Shown here in pieces: positions 1-8,063 of a stretch of 64,000 nucleotides of DNA (positions are counted from its first letter, which is position 1; each line of letters begins with the position of its first letter). A program made the translations under genes and the position numbers. The stretch spans positions 8,229 through 72,228 of the forward strand of contig CAJUBE010000023.1 in assembly GCA_910584725.1 (NCBI GenBank). Direction: 5' to 3'. This stretch comes from an uncultured Lachnospiraceae bacterium (GTDB lineage: Bacteria > Bacillota > Clostridia > Lachnospirales > Lachnospiraceae). The notes below the pieces were generated by a model. That model ran no database searches and had not been told where the DNA came from. It worked only from the letters and a program-made list of their open reading frames with translations.

Positions 1-356
1 CGACATTTAACTACAAGAAATTTCAAGATGTGGTTGAAATTTTCAAGGAAAGAGGTTACAATGGTAGTGTTGTGAATACTGTATGTAACGCTACGGAAGT
101 GCGACAGGCCGAGGCCAGAGAACTTGCGGCACGGGTTGATGTAATGATAGTTATAGGTGGAAATCATAGTTCTAATACGAGGAAGCTCTATGAGATCTGC
201 AGGCAGGAGTGCGGGATGACTTACTATATACAGACACTCGACGACTTGCATTTAAGGTTACCTGAATCTGTCCGACTGGTGGGTATTACAGCAGGGGCTT
301 CGACCCCAAACAATATTATCGAGGAGGTTCAAAATTATGTCAGAATTAACTTTTGA
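1..356 (+). CDS. ispH: 4-hydroxy-3-methylbut-2-enyl diphosphate reductase, C-terminal part
   Basis: This is the 3' end of ispH; the start lies left of the window and the reading frame enters at base 3. The enzyme makes IPP and DMAPP at the end of the MEP isoprenoid pathway using a 4Fe-4S cluster. The motifs that identify it are VCNAT (a cluster cysteine region), GGNHSSNT and the late TAGAST segment followed by P, all characteristic of the IspH C-terminal third. The frame ends at a TGA that overlaps the next gene by 20 bases. In many relatives IspH is fused to the S1 protein downstream; here the two are in different frames. Confidence 0.95.
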   Translation, partial: TFNYKKFQDVVEIFKERGYNGSVVNTVCNATEVRQAEARELAARVDVMIVIGGNHSSNTRKLYEICRQECGMTYYIQTLDDLHLRLPESVRLVGITAGASTPNNIIEEVQNYVRINF

Positions 357-1476
357 ACAAATGTTAGAGGAGTCATTAAAGACAATACACACAGGAGAGG
401 TTGTTGAAGGTACCGTTATCGATGTAAAGCCGGAAGAGATCATCTTAAACATCGGCTATAAGTCAGATGGCGTTTTGACGAGAAATGAATATACAAACGA
501 ACCCAATGTAGATTTGACAACCATTGCGAAGCCCGGAGACACCATGGAGGTGAAGGTACTCAAGGTGAACGACGGTGAGGGACAGGTTCTCCTTACCTAC
601 AAGCGCCTCGCTGCAGACAGAGGCAATAAGCGCATCGAGGAAGCTTACGAGAACAGAGAAGTACTTACGGCTAAGGTGGCACAGGTGCTGGATGGCGGCT
701 TGAGCGTTGTTGTGGAAGAGGTAAGAATTTTTATCCCGGCAAGCCTTGTATCCGATACGTATGAGAAGGATTTGAACAAGTACGCGGGTCAGGAGATCCA
801 GTTTGTGATCAGTGAGTACAATCCGAAGAGAAGAAGATACATTGGTGACAGAAAGCAGCTCATCCTTGAGGAGAAGGCAGAGATGCAGAAGAAGCTCTTC
901 GAGACGATCAAGATTGGCGATACCGTGGAAGGTACGGTTAAGAATGTGACTGACTTCGGCGCGTTCATCGATCTGGGCGGCTGCGACGGTCTGCTTCACA
1001 TTTCCGAGATGTCCTGGGGCAGAGTGGAGAACCCTAAGAAGGTATTTAAGGTTGGCGATGTGGTGAAGGTGCTGATTAAGGATATTTCCGGCACGAAGAT
1101 TGCGCTCAGCCTTAAGTTTGAAGACCAGAATCCTTGGAAGGATGCGGCAAGCAAGTATGCGGTAGGCACAGAGGTGACCGGCCGTGTGGCACGCATGACG
1201 GATTTCGGCGCATTTATTGAGTTGGAGCCGGGTATTGACGCGCTGCTTCATGTGTCCCAGATTTCCAAAGAACATATTGACAAGCCTTCCGATGTACTTA
1301 AGAGCGGAGAGGAAGTGACGGCGAAGGTCGTGGACTTCAACGAGGCGGACAAGAAGATCAGCCTGAGCATCAAGGCGATGTTTGCACCGGAGCCCAAGGC
1401 GGAGAAGGCTGTGGATGAGGACGTTGTTTCCGTGGATATCGACGCGGTAATCGCAAACGAGGACGCGGCAGAGTAA
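337..1476 (+). CDS. rpsA: S1 RNA-binding domain protein (ribosomal protein S1-like)
   Basis: A 379-residue protein with four S1 (OB-fold) RNA-binding domains at about residues 20-88, 106-171, 193-262 and 277-349. The last two carry the typical VTDFGAFIDL and MTDFGAFIEL strands followed by GLLHISEM and ALLHVSQI. Such proteins bind mRNA and assist translation, as ribosomal S1 does. The start is set by GAGGAGG about 10 bases upstream of the ATG, lying inside the end of ispH, so translation is probably coupled to ispH. Family members in this clade are commonly fused to IspH, but this one has its own ribosome site. The C-terminus is acidic and lacks a fifth domain. Confidence 0.93.
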   Translation: MSELTFEQMLEESLKTIHTGEVVEGTVIDVKPEEIILNIGYKSDGVLTRNEYTNEPNVDLTTIAKPGDTMEVKVLKVNDGEGQVLLTYKRLAADRGNKRIEEAYENREVLTAKVAQVLDGGLSVVVEEVRIFIPASLVSDTYEKDLNKYAGQEIQFVISEYNPKRRRYIGDRKQLILEEKAEMQKKLFETIKIGDTVEGTVKNVTDFGAFIDLGGCDGLLHISEMSWGRVENPKKVFKVGDVVKVLIKDISGTKIALSLKFEDQNPWKDAASKYAVGTEVTGRVARMTDFGAFIELEPGIDALLHVSQISKEHIDKPSDVLKSGEEVTAKVVDFNEADKKISLSIKAMFAPEPKAEKAVDEDVVSVDIDAVIANEDAAE

Positions 1477-1501
1477 GACAAAATAAAGGCGGTGGGAATT
1501 C

Positions 1502-2281
1502 ATGGCATATGACTATGAATACTTTAAGAAAGCGGTTTATGACCTTACCAAAATTGATCTGAATGCTTACAAAGAAAAGCAGATGAAGCGCCGGATTGAT
1601 ACGCTGATCTCCAAGAATAAAGTTGTCGGATATGACAATTACGTTAATGTGCTTAAGACTGACACAGCCAGATTTGAGGAGTTTGTAAATTACCTCACAA
1701 TCAATGTGTCCGAATTTTACAGAAACGTGGATCAGTGGCAGCTTTTGGACAAGGAAATTTTCCCTGAGCTGATTCAGCGTTACGGCAAGAATTTGAAGAT
1801 TTGGAGCGCGGCATGTTCCACCGGCGATGAGCCTTATTCGCTTGTGATGGCGTTGTCCAGACATGTGCCGATTAATCAGATCAAGATTTACGCGACGGAT
1901 CTGGATAAGCAGGTGATCGCGAAGGCGAAAGTGGGGCTGTACGCGGAGAAGAGTCTGGCAGGCGTGCCGGCTGACCTGAAGAAAAAATTCTTTACGAAGG
2001 TCGGGCCTTCCTATCAGATTTCCGATGAGATTAAAAACAGGGTAGAATTTAAGGAGCATAATCTGTTAAAGGATACATACCCTACTGATTTCCACTTGAT
2101 TGTCTGTCGTAATGTGCTGATTTACTTTACGGAGGAGGCAAAGGACGAGGTGTTCCGCAAGTTCCAGAAGAGTCTGAAACCCGGCGGATACCTGTTTATT
2201 GGCAGTACCGAGCAGATCATCAACCACAAAGAAGTGGGTTTTGAACGGAAAAATTCGTTCTTCTACCAGAGACCAATGTAA
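1502..2281 (+). CDS. cheR: CheR-type chemoreceptor methyltransferase
   Basis: A 259-residue SAM-dependent O-methyltransferase of the CheR family, which methylates glutamates of chemotaxis receptors in the cytoplasm. The N-terminal helical CheR domain is followed by SEFYRN at residues 70-75, the SAM-binding SAACSTGDEP segment at about 102-111, and CRNVLIYF near residue 200. Length is normal for the family. The ATG follows GGCGGTGGG. It lies 25 bases after the S1 gene and is probably co-transcribed with it. No other chemotaxis gene is in the window, so its partner receptors must be encoded elsewhere. Confidence 0.95.
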   Translation: MAYDYEYFKKAVYDLTKIDLNAYKEKQMKRRIDTLISKNKVVGYDNYVNVLKTDTARFEEFVNYLTINVSEFYRNVDQWQLLDKEIFPELIQRYGKNLKIWSAACSTGDEPYSLVMALSRHVPINQIKIYATDLDKQVIAKAKVGLYAEKSLAGVPADLKKKFFTKVGPSYQISDEIKNRVEFKEHNLLKDTYPTDFHLIVCRNVLIYFTEEAKDEVFRKFQKSLKPGGYLFIGSTEQIINHKEVGFERKNSFFYQRPM

Positions 2282-2283
2282 AC

Positions 2284-2377
2284 AGAGTGAGAAGTACTTC
2301 TAAAACTCAGCAGCAAAGGCTGCATCGCCAAGTCAGCACAGCTGACTTGGAAGTACTAAGGCTCACTCTGGAGAATG
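2284..2377 (+). repeat. Intergenic hairpin element, copy A
   Basis: Outer stem AGAGTGAG (2284-2291) pairs with CTCACTCT (2362-2369). Inside it AGTACTT (2293-2299) pairs with AAGTACT (2351-2357), then a GCAGC/GCTGC hairpin (2310-2323) and an extra hairpin CCAAGTCAGC/GCTGACTTGG (2328-2350) that other copies lack. The conserved second hairpin is cut short: only GGAGAATG (2370-2377) remains. It sits just after the cheR stop. Confidence 0.8.
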
Positions 2378-2391
2378 TTGTGAATTGGAGA

Positions 2392-2430
2392 AAAGGGGCA
2401 GCGATTCGTCGCCGCCCCTTTCGTTGTTTT
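2392..2430 (+). terminator. Intrinsic terminator after cheR
   Basis: AAAGGGGC (2392-2399) pairs with GCCCCTTT (2414-2421). Between them a GCGA-TTCG-TCGC mini-hairpin extends the stem, and a T-rich stretch follows. It lies between the convergent cheR and exonuclease genes; reverse-strand use is also possible. Confidence 0.85.
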
Positions 2431-2432
2431 TG

Positions 2433-3536
2433 TCAGTATGTCTTTGCCATCTTTCCCAATAAATACTGCGCGTAGCGGGAGAAGAGCTCCCTGTCGGTCT
2501 TGCGCTCGTCCGTGAGTTCAAAGAAGAGCTCATGGCTCTTATAGTCCCGTTTGAAGAACGGTTCTACCAGAATATCCCATTGGGGAAGGAAGAGGCCGTA
2601 CTTGCGCGTGTAGCAGGTGGCGGCGGTCGCCTGGGTGCGGTGCGACGGATCCACGAAGGAGGACACCGACTTGTGGAGGGCGATATCTTCCTCCGGCAGA
2701 TAATAGTAGTCTTTATAGCTTGCGTAGAAATATTTCATTTCTTCTTCGTAGAGCGGCACTTTTAGGATGCCCTCGTCCTTTTCCCCGCTGAAATAACAGC
2801 CGTTTGCCAGATTGGAGAGGGAGAAGGGAAGCGGGGTAGGCAGCGCCAGCTTCATCAGCACTTCCTGTTTTTCTTGACCATGATAGTCAATATAGCTGTT
2901 GGCCTGTACCTTCTTCGCGCGGATATTTCCGTTAAAGAGATCATAAAATGCCAGAAGGGGAAGGAGCTGCAGCATCCCACGGATATCGTCGCTGTTGTGC
3001 AAAAGCAGCAGAGAGCGGGCGTCAGGGGAAGGATTTTCCACATAATTCCGATATACCTCAATCAGCTCACCGCCGTGAAAACGGTCTTCCCTGTTGATGC
3101 CCAGAAGCGTCTCCAGCGTTTTCTGTTTGCAGTTGGGCACATGGAGAAACGCCTTGTAGGGGGAAATGCGCTTATACAAGTCGGTTCCTTCAAAATCGTC
3201 GAAAGTGTGCGGCAGCCCGCGCTGCTCGCATTTCTGCAGCAGATAGGGCAGGTCAAAGTTATTGCCGTTGAAGTGAACCAGGTGGGTGAAGGAGGATGCA
3301 AAATCGAAAAAGGCGTTAAGAGCTGCGGCCTCCTCCGAGGGTGTCTCGCAAAACCACTGTCTGATCTGCCAGTTCCCGTCCCTGTAAAACGCCGTTCCGA
3401 TCAGGTAGAGAGAGGAGCTTTTTGCAGTGAAGCCCGTGGTTTCGATGTCTACAAACAAAAACTGATCGAGGGCCGCGATGCGTGAAAGCGGATAGTTGAT
3501 TGTGAAAGATTCCAGAATGTGGTTTTCTATTTGCAT
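2433..3536 (-). CDS. YprB-like RNase H-fold DEDD exonuclease
   Basis: A 367-residue protein with an N-terminal RNase H-like 3'-5' exonuclease domain. The acidic metal-binding residues are visible as DIETTG (about residues 30-35), FNGNNFD (about 89-95) and HNSDD (about 180-184). Relatives are annotated as ribonuclease H-like YprB; the substrate is not established. The C-terminal 150 residues are less typical. The start was placed at the ATG at 3536 because GGAGG precedes it by six bases; an upstream ATG at 3554 would sit too close to any ribosome site. It is transcribed alone, divergent from the rnf operon. Confidence 0.85.
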   Translation of the reverse strand: MQIENHILESFTINYPLSRIAALDQFLFVDIETTGFTAKSSSLYLIGTAFYRDGNWQIRQWFCETPSEEAAALNAFFDFASSFTHLVHFNGNNFDLPYLLQKCEQRGLPHTFDDFEGTDLYKRISPYKAFLHVPNCKQKTLETLLGINREDRFHGGELIEVYRNYVENPSPDARSLLLLHNSDDIRGMLQLLPLLAFYDLFNGNIRAKKVQANSYIDYHGQEKQEVLMKLALPTPLPFSLSNLANGCYFSGEKDEGILKVPLYEEEMKYFYASYKDYYYLPEEDIALHKSVSSFVDPSHRTQATAATCYTRKYGLFLPQWDILVEPFFKRDYKSHELFFELTDERKTDRELFSRYAQYLLGKMAKTY

Positions 3537-3696
3537 AAAATTCCTCCGCATCAAAATCTAAAATATATCTGATGACAGTTTAGCACATTTTTTGAATTAG
3601 CAGTAGTTTTTTTCGTCGAAAAATAGTATATTTATTATAGCAGTTCCACCGGACTTAAGGTGCGGACTGAATGGGAAAGGAGCAAGGGTTACAGGT

Positions 3697-5013
3697 ATGG
3701 CAAAATTAACATTTAACGGCGGCATACATCCCTACGACGGGAAAGATCTGTCAAAGGATAAGCCCATCAAGGCGGTGCTGCCCAAGGGAGATCTGGTGTA
3801 CCCGCTGTCCCAGCATATCGGTGCGCCCGCCAAACCGATCGTGGAGAAGGGCGACCGGGTTCTGACAGGGCAGAAGATTGCGGAGGCGGGCGGTTTTGTT
3901 TCCGCACCTATTTACGCGACGGTATCGGGTACGGTGAAGGCGATTGAGCCGCGGCGCGTGGTCACGGGCGACAGCGTGATGAGCATTATTATTGAAAATG
4001 ACGGGCTTTACGAGGAAGTGGAGTATCCGGAGCGGAAGCCTCTCGAGGAGATGACGAGAGAGGAGATTATCGAGTGTGTGAAGGAAGCGGGCATTGTCGG
4101 TATGGGCGGCGCAGGTTTCCCCACGTTCATCAAGCTTTCACCCAAGGAACCGGAAAAGATTGATTATGTGATCGCGAACTGTGCGGAGTGCGAGCCTTAT
4201 CTGACTTCCGATTACCGCAGGATGCTGGAAGAACCGGAGAAGCTTGTGGGTGGACTCAAGGTTTCTCTGCAGTTGTTTGAGAACGCAAGGGGCATTCTGG
4301 CGGTGGAGGATAACAAGCCGGACTGTATTGAAAAATTGAAGGAACTGGTAAAAGATGAGCCGCGCATCAGCGTGAAGGAGCTGAAAACCAAGTATCCTCA
4401 GGGCGCGGAGCGGCAGATTATATACGCAACAACAGGAAGAGCCATCAATTCTTCCATGCTTCCTGCAGATGCGGGCTGTGTGGTGAACAATGTGGACACG
4501 GTGGTGGCGATCTATCATGCGGTGATCGAGGGGAAGCCTTTGATGAACCGTATTGTTACGGTGACAGGTGACGCGATTGCCAATCCGCAGAATTTTATCG
4601 TGCGGATCGGCACGAATTACCATGAGCTGGTGGAGGAAGCGGGCGGATTCAAACAGGAGCCAGTTAAGATCGTGTCCGGCGGCCCTATGATGGGCTTTGC
4701 CCTTTTCGGGCTGGATGTGCCGACCACCAAGACGGCTTCAGCACTCCTGTGTCTCACGGAGGATGAGGTGTCCCGCATGGAGCCGTCCGCCTGCATCAAC
4801 TGCGGACGCTGTGTGGAGGTCTGCCCGGGGCGGGTGGTGCCCAAGCTTTTGGCGGTTGCCGCGGCAAACGGGGACGAGGAGACGTTTCTTGCCCATGACG
4901 GCATGGAGTGCTGCGAATGCGGCTGCTGCAGTTTCGTCTGTCCGGCGAAACGGCATCTGACACAGAACATCAAATCCATGCGCAAGCTCCTGCTTGCCAA
5001 AAAGAAAAAATAA
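3697..5013 (+). CDS. rnfC: Rnf complex subunit RnfC
   Basis: A 438-residue peripheral subunit of the Rnf ferredoxin:NAD+ oxidoreductase, which couples electron transfer to Na+ or H+ export across the membrane. The N-terminal barrel-sandwich domain contains the GGIHP start typical of RnfC, and the GMGGAGFPT segment belongs to the NADH/FMN-binding domain. Two 4Fe-4S sites are visible near the C-terminus: C366-x2-C-x2-C-x3-C376 and C405, C408, C411, C415. It is the first gene of rnfCDGEAB. The clear upstream GGAG lies about 15 bases before the ATG, so the start is slightly uncertain. Confidence 0.96.
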   Translation: MAKLTFNGGIHPYDGKDLSKDKPIKAVLPKGDLVYPLSQHIGAPAKPIVEKGDRVLTGQKIAEAGGFVSAPIYATVSGTVKAIEPRRVVTGDSVMSIIIENDGLYEEVEYPERKPLEEMTREEIIECVKEAGIVGMGGAGFPTFIKLSPKEPEKIDYVIANCAECEPYLTSDYRRMLEEPEKLVGGLKVSLQLFENARGILAVEDNKPDCIEKLKELVKDEPRISVKELKTKYPQGAERQIIYATTGRAINSSMLPADAGCVVNNVDTVVAIYHAVIEGKPLMNRIVTVTGDAIANPQNFIVRIGTNYHELVEEAGGFKQEPVKIVSGGPMMGFALFGLDVPTTKTASALLCLTEDEVSRMEPSACINCGRCVEVCPGRVVPKLLAVAAANGDEETFLAHDGMECCECGCCSFVCPAKRHLTQNIKSMRKLLLAKKKK

Positions 5014-5021
5014 GAAGACGA

Positions 5022-5100
5022 AGTAACTTTTTAGTACAGGTCGAAGTATTGACTGCCGGGATCGTAAGAATATGATACGAATGTACTGAGCAAGTTACGA
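5022..5100 (+). other. Long imperfect hairpin between rnfC and rnfD
   Basis: GTAACTT (5023-5029) pairs with AAGTTAC (5092-5098), AGTACA (5033-5038) pairs with TGTACT (5082-5087), and an inner TCGTA/TACGA hairpin sits near 5062-5080. The nested two-stem layout resembles the hairpin elements elsewhere in the window, but the conserved second hairpin is absent. It may be a diverged relative or an mRNA-processing site; the role is unknown. Confidence 0.45.
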
Positions 5101-5123
5101 CGAAAGGAGCATAGACTGTAGAG

Positions 5124-6056
5124 ATGAGTGATTTAATGAAAGTGTCTTCCAACCCTCATGTCAGATCAAAGTCCACCACCGCGAGCATCATGCTGACCGT
5201 GGTGATCGCCCTTCTTCCGGCGGCGGGATTTGGCATCTATAACTTCGGGCCGAAGGCGCTGCTGTTGATTCTGGTGACAGTGGCTTCCACGGTGGCGACG
5301 GAGTTTGTGTTTGAGAAGATTTGCAAGAAAAAGATAACCATAGGAGATTATTCCGCTGTGGTGACGGGACTGCTTCTGGCGCTCAATCTGCCGGTGTCCG
5401 CACCCTGGTGGATCGGTGTGGTTGGCGGCGTGTTCGCCATTCTGGTGGTTAAGATGCTGTTTGGCGGTATCGGACAGAACTTTATGAACCCGGCGCTGGG
5501 TGCGCGGTGTTTCCTGTTGATTTCCTTTACGTCCATCATGACGAATTTCGACTGTGACGCGTACACGGGGGCGACGCCTCTTGCCGCTTTGAAGAGCGGG
5601 GAGTCTGTAAATATTCTGAATATGGTGATCGGCCGCACGGCGGGTACCATTGGAGAGACGTCCATGATCGCCATTGTGATCGGCGCCTGTATTCTGATTT
5701 TGTTCGGCATCATTGATCTGCGGATTCCAGGCACTTACATTGTGACGCTGGCGGTCTTTGTGACGCTGTTCGGCGGCAGAGGCTTTAACTGGCCTTACAT
5801 ATCCGCCCATCTTTCCGGCGGCGGTCTGATGCTCGGCGCGTTCTTTATGGCGACGGACTATGTGACGAGACCGATCACGAAAAAAGGACAGTATGTGTTC
5901 GGCTTTTTGCTGGGCGTTCTGACGGGGATTTTCCGTATCTTCGGTCCCTCCGCGGAGGGAGTGTCTTACGCGATCATCATCGGCAATCTCTTAGTGCCGC
6001 TGATTGAGAAGGTCACTCTTCCGAAAGCGTTTGGTAAAGGAGGAGAGAAGGCATGA
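5124..6056 (+). CDS. rnfD: Rnf complex subunit RnfD
   Basis: A 310-residue integral membrane subunit of the Rnf complex with about ten hydrophobic helices. The flavinylation motif TGAT is present, with Thr151 as the expected phosphoester FMN attachment site. That attachment is made by ApbE, a homologue of which is encoded at 27174-28259. The stop overlaps the rnfG start by four bases (ATGA), so the two are translationally coupled. It is closely related in fold to NqrB. Confidence 0.96.
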   Translation: MSDLMKVSSNPHVRSKSTTASIMLTVVIALLPAAGFGIYNFGPKALLLILVTVASTVATEFVFEKICKKKITIGDYSAVVTGLLLALNLPVSAPWWIGVVGGVFAILVVKMLFGGIGQNFMNPALGARCFLLISFTSIMTNFDCDAYTGATPLAALKSGESVNILNMVIGRTAGTIGETSMIAIVIGACILILFGIIDLRIPGTYIVTLAVFVTLFGGRGFNWPYISAHLSGGGLMLGAFFMATDYVTRPITKKGQYVFGFLLGVLTGIFRIFGPSAEGVSYAIIIGNLLVPLIEKVTLPKAFGKGGEKA

Positions 6057-6658
6057 AAGAGATGATGAAAAATACAGGGATTATGCTGGCAATCACGCTG
6101 ATCGCGGGTCTCCTTCTCGGTTTGGTTTACCAGGTGACGAAGGAGCCGATTGCTGAGCAGGAAGCGAAGGCCAAGCAGGAAGCGTGCCAGGAAGTGTTTG
6201 CGGACGCGGCGTCCTTTGAGGAAGTGGAGCTTGCGGCTGTGGATGAGAGCACATGGAGCGGCGAGGGATACGGACAGGAGAGCGTGGATGAAGTGATGAC
6301 GGCGAAGGACAGTGCGGGAAGCACGCTCGGCTATGTGATTACGGTGACCACAAAGGAAGGGTACGGCGGGGATATTCAGTTTACGATGGGCATCCGCAGC
6401 GACGGTACCGTGAACGGCATTTCATTACTTGCCATATCCGAGACGGCGGGTCTTGGCATGAGGGCCGAGGAGGTTCTGAAACCGCAGTTTGCGGGGAAAA
6501 ATGTGGAAAAATTTGCGTATACAAAGAGTGGTGCGGCGGCGGACAGTGAGATTGATGCCATTTCCGGCGCAACCATAACAACAAATGCAGTGACCAATGG
6601 GGTCAACGCGGGATTATACTATTTCCGGACAGTGTTGGGAGGAGGTGACGGACAATGA
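6053..6658 (+). CDS. rnfG: Rnf complex subunit RnfG
   Basis: A 201-residue subunit with one N-terminal transmembrane helix and an extracytoplasmic FMN-binding domain. The covalent FMN motif SGAT is at residues 171-174, so Thr174 should carry the flavin. It relays electrons within the Rnf complex. Both ends overlap neighbours by ATGA (rnfD upstream, rnfE downstream), showing tight coupling. GGAGG lies just before its start. Confidence 0.96.
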   Translation: MKEMMKNTGIMLAITLIAGLLLGLVYQVTKEPIAEQEAKAKQEACQEVFADAASFEEVELAAVDESTWSGEGYGQESVDEVMTAKDSAGSTLGYVITVTTKEGYGGDIQFTMGIRSDGTVNGISLLAISETAGLGMRAEEVLKPQFAGKNVEKFAYTKSGAAADSEIDAISGATITTNAVTNGVNAGLYYFRTVLGGGDGQ

Positions 6659-7410
6659 GTCAGATTGATGAAAAGGGAATGAAAAAGGAAAATCCAATGA
6701 CAGAGCGGTTGGTAAACGGTATTGTGAAAGAGAATCCGACTTTTGTCCTGATGTTGGGTATGTGTCCTACGCTGGCGGTGACCACCTCGGCAATCAACGG
6801 TCTGGGCATGGGGCTGACCACCATGGTAGTGCTTGCCTTAAGCAATGTATTTATTTCTCTGCTCCGGGGAATCATTCCGGATAAGGTGAGAATCCCGGCT
6901 TTTATCGTGATTATCGCTTCGTTTGTGACGATGGTGGAGCTGCTTTTACAGGGATTTATTCCGTTTCTCTATGACGCGCTGGGCATTTACATACCGCTGA
7001 TCGTGGTAAATTGTATCATCCTCGGGCGTGCGGAGGCTTATGCATACAAAAATCCCGTGATTCCGTCGCTGTTTGACGGCATCGGTATGGGACTCGGCTT
7101 TTCTGTGGCGCTGACCTGTATCGGCGCGGTGCGGGAACTTTTGGGTGCGGGCGAGATATTTGGCATTCATGTGATGCCGGAGAGTTACGTGCCAGTGAGT
7201 ATCTTTATCATGGCGCCGGGCGCGTTCTTCGTGCTGGCCACGCTGACGGCGATTCAGAATAAGGTGAAGATTGTCGGGGAGAGAAAAGGAAAGGATATGT
7301 CAAAGATACAGTCCGGCTGTAACAGCGACTGCATGAATTGTGCGGATACGGGCTGTGCGAAACGTCTGATTGACGAGACGAAGGGAGAGGAGGGGAAGAA
7401 CAATGCTTAA
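6655..7410 (+). CDS. rnfE: Rnf complex subunit RnfE with a Cys-rich C-terminal tail
   Basis: A 251-residue membrane subunit of Rnf, with six predicted helices covering about residues 20-205. The core matches RnfE/NqrD. The last 40 residues leave the membrane and contain four cysteines in the pattern C-x3-C-x2-C-x4-C (GCNSDCMNCADTGC), which proteobacterial RnfE lacks. This could bind a metal or iron-sulfur cluster; that is inference. The gene overlaps rnfG by four bases and rnfA by eight. Confidence 0.94.
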   Translation: MSQIDEKGMKKENPMTERLVNGIVKENPTFVLMLGMCPTLAVTTSAINGLGMGLTTMVVLALSNVFISLLRGIIPDKVRIPAFIVIIASFVTMVELLLQGFIPFLYDALGIYIPLIVVNCIILGRAEAYAYKNPVIPSLFDGIGMGLGFSVALTCIGAVRELLGAGEIFGIHVMPESYVPVSIFIMAPGAFFVLATLTAIQNKVKIVGERKGKDMSKIQSGCNSDCMNCADTGCAKRLIDETKGEEGKNNA

Positions 7411-7981
7411 AGAATTGTTGGTGATTTTGATTGCATCCTCCCTTGTCAATAATGTGGTGTTAAGCCAGTTTCTGGGACTGTGTCCCTTCCTCGGCGTGTC
7501 CAAGAAGACGGAGACGGCGACTGGTATGGGCGTGGCGGTTATTTTTGTCATCACGCTGGCCTCAGCGGTGGCGGGAGCGATTTATCAGTTTATTCTGGTT
7601 CCCTTTGACATCGCGTATTTACAGACCATTGTGTTTATTTTGGTCATCGCGGCGCTTGTGCAGTTTGTGGAAATGTTTTTGAAGAAATTTATACCGGGAC
7701 TGTATCAGTCGCTGGGTGTGTATCTGCCTTTGATCACCACCAACTGCGCGGTGCTCGGTGTGGCGCTTACTAATGTGCAGAAGAATTACGGGATCCTGAC
7801 CGGAGTGGTCAATGGCTTTGCAACGGCGGTCGGATTCACCATTTCCATCATTATTCTGGCGGGAATCCGGGAGAAGCTGAAATATAATGATATACCGGAA
7901 TCATTCCAGGGGATGCCGATTGTGCTGGTGACGGCGGGACTGATGGCGATCGCGTTCTGCGGATTTTCGGGACTGCTCTAA
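7403..7981 (+). CDS. rnfA: Rnf complex subunit RnfA
   Basis: A 192-residue hydrophobic subunit with six helices, homologous to RnfE and NqrE. RnfA and RnfE form the membrane core that carries an iron-sulfur cluster in known complexes. The start was placed at the ATG at 7403 because GGAGG lies just upstream. An in-frame ATG-less extension to 7370 would be highly basic and is unlikely. The gene overlaps the rnfE end by eight bases. Confidence 0.95.
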   Translation: MLKELLVILIASSLVNNVVLSQFLGLCPFLGVSKKTETATGMGVAVIFVITLASAVAGAIYQFILVPFDIAYLQTIVFILVIAALVQFVEMFLKKFIPGLYQSLGVYLPLITTNCAVLGVALTNVQKNYGILTGVVNGFATAVGFTISIIILAGIREKLKYNDIPESFQGMPIVLVTAGLMAIAFCGFSGLL

Positions 7982-7983
7982 CA

Positions 7984-8037
7984 ATGCGAGAAGTACTAAG
8001 TCTCGCATGGGAGAATGCCTAAAATGCGGCATTCTCC
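7984..8037 (+). repeat. Intergenic hairpin element, copy B (short form)
   Basis: Outer stem ATGCGAGA (7984-7991) pairs with TCTCGCAT (8001-8008) around the loop AGTACTAAG. The conserved second hairpin follows: GGAGAATGCC (8010-8019) with GGCATTCTCC (8028-8037). The internal hairpin of the longer copies is missing. It lies inside the rnf operon between rnfA and rnfB, so it is transcribed with them. Confidence 0.85.
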
Positions 8038-8063
8038 GTGTGCGTGAATATATGGAGGTGTGT

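Noticed and set aside
463..1503. Long minus-strand ORF of 346 codons opposite the S1 gene
   Set aside because: It is a shadow of the strongly conserved S1 protein, rich in His and Leu as expected for antisense frames, and has no ribosome site or recognisable domain.
8010..8037. Second hairpin of the elements as a plain intrinsic terminator
   Set aside because: No T-run follows it in any copy, and in the rnf operon it would cut off rnfB, which must be expressed with the other subunits.
8007..8063. Longer N-terminus for RnfB
   Set aside because: This frame translates hairpin element B, and the real ribosome site GGAGG is placed for the ATG at 8064.
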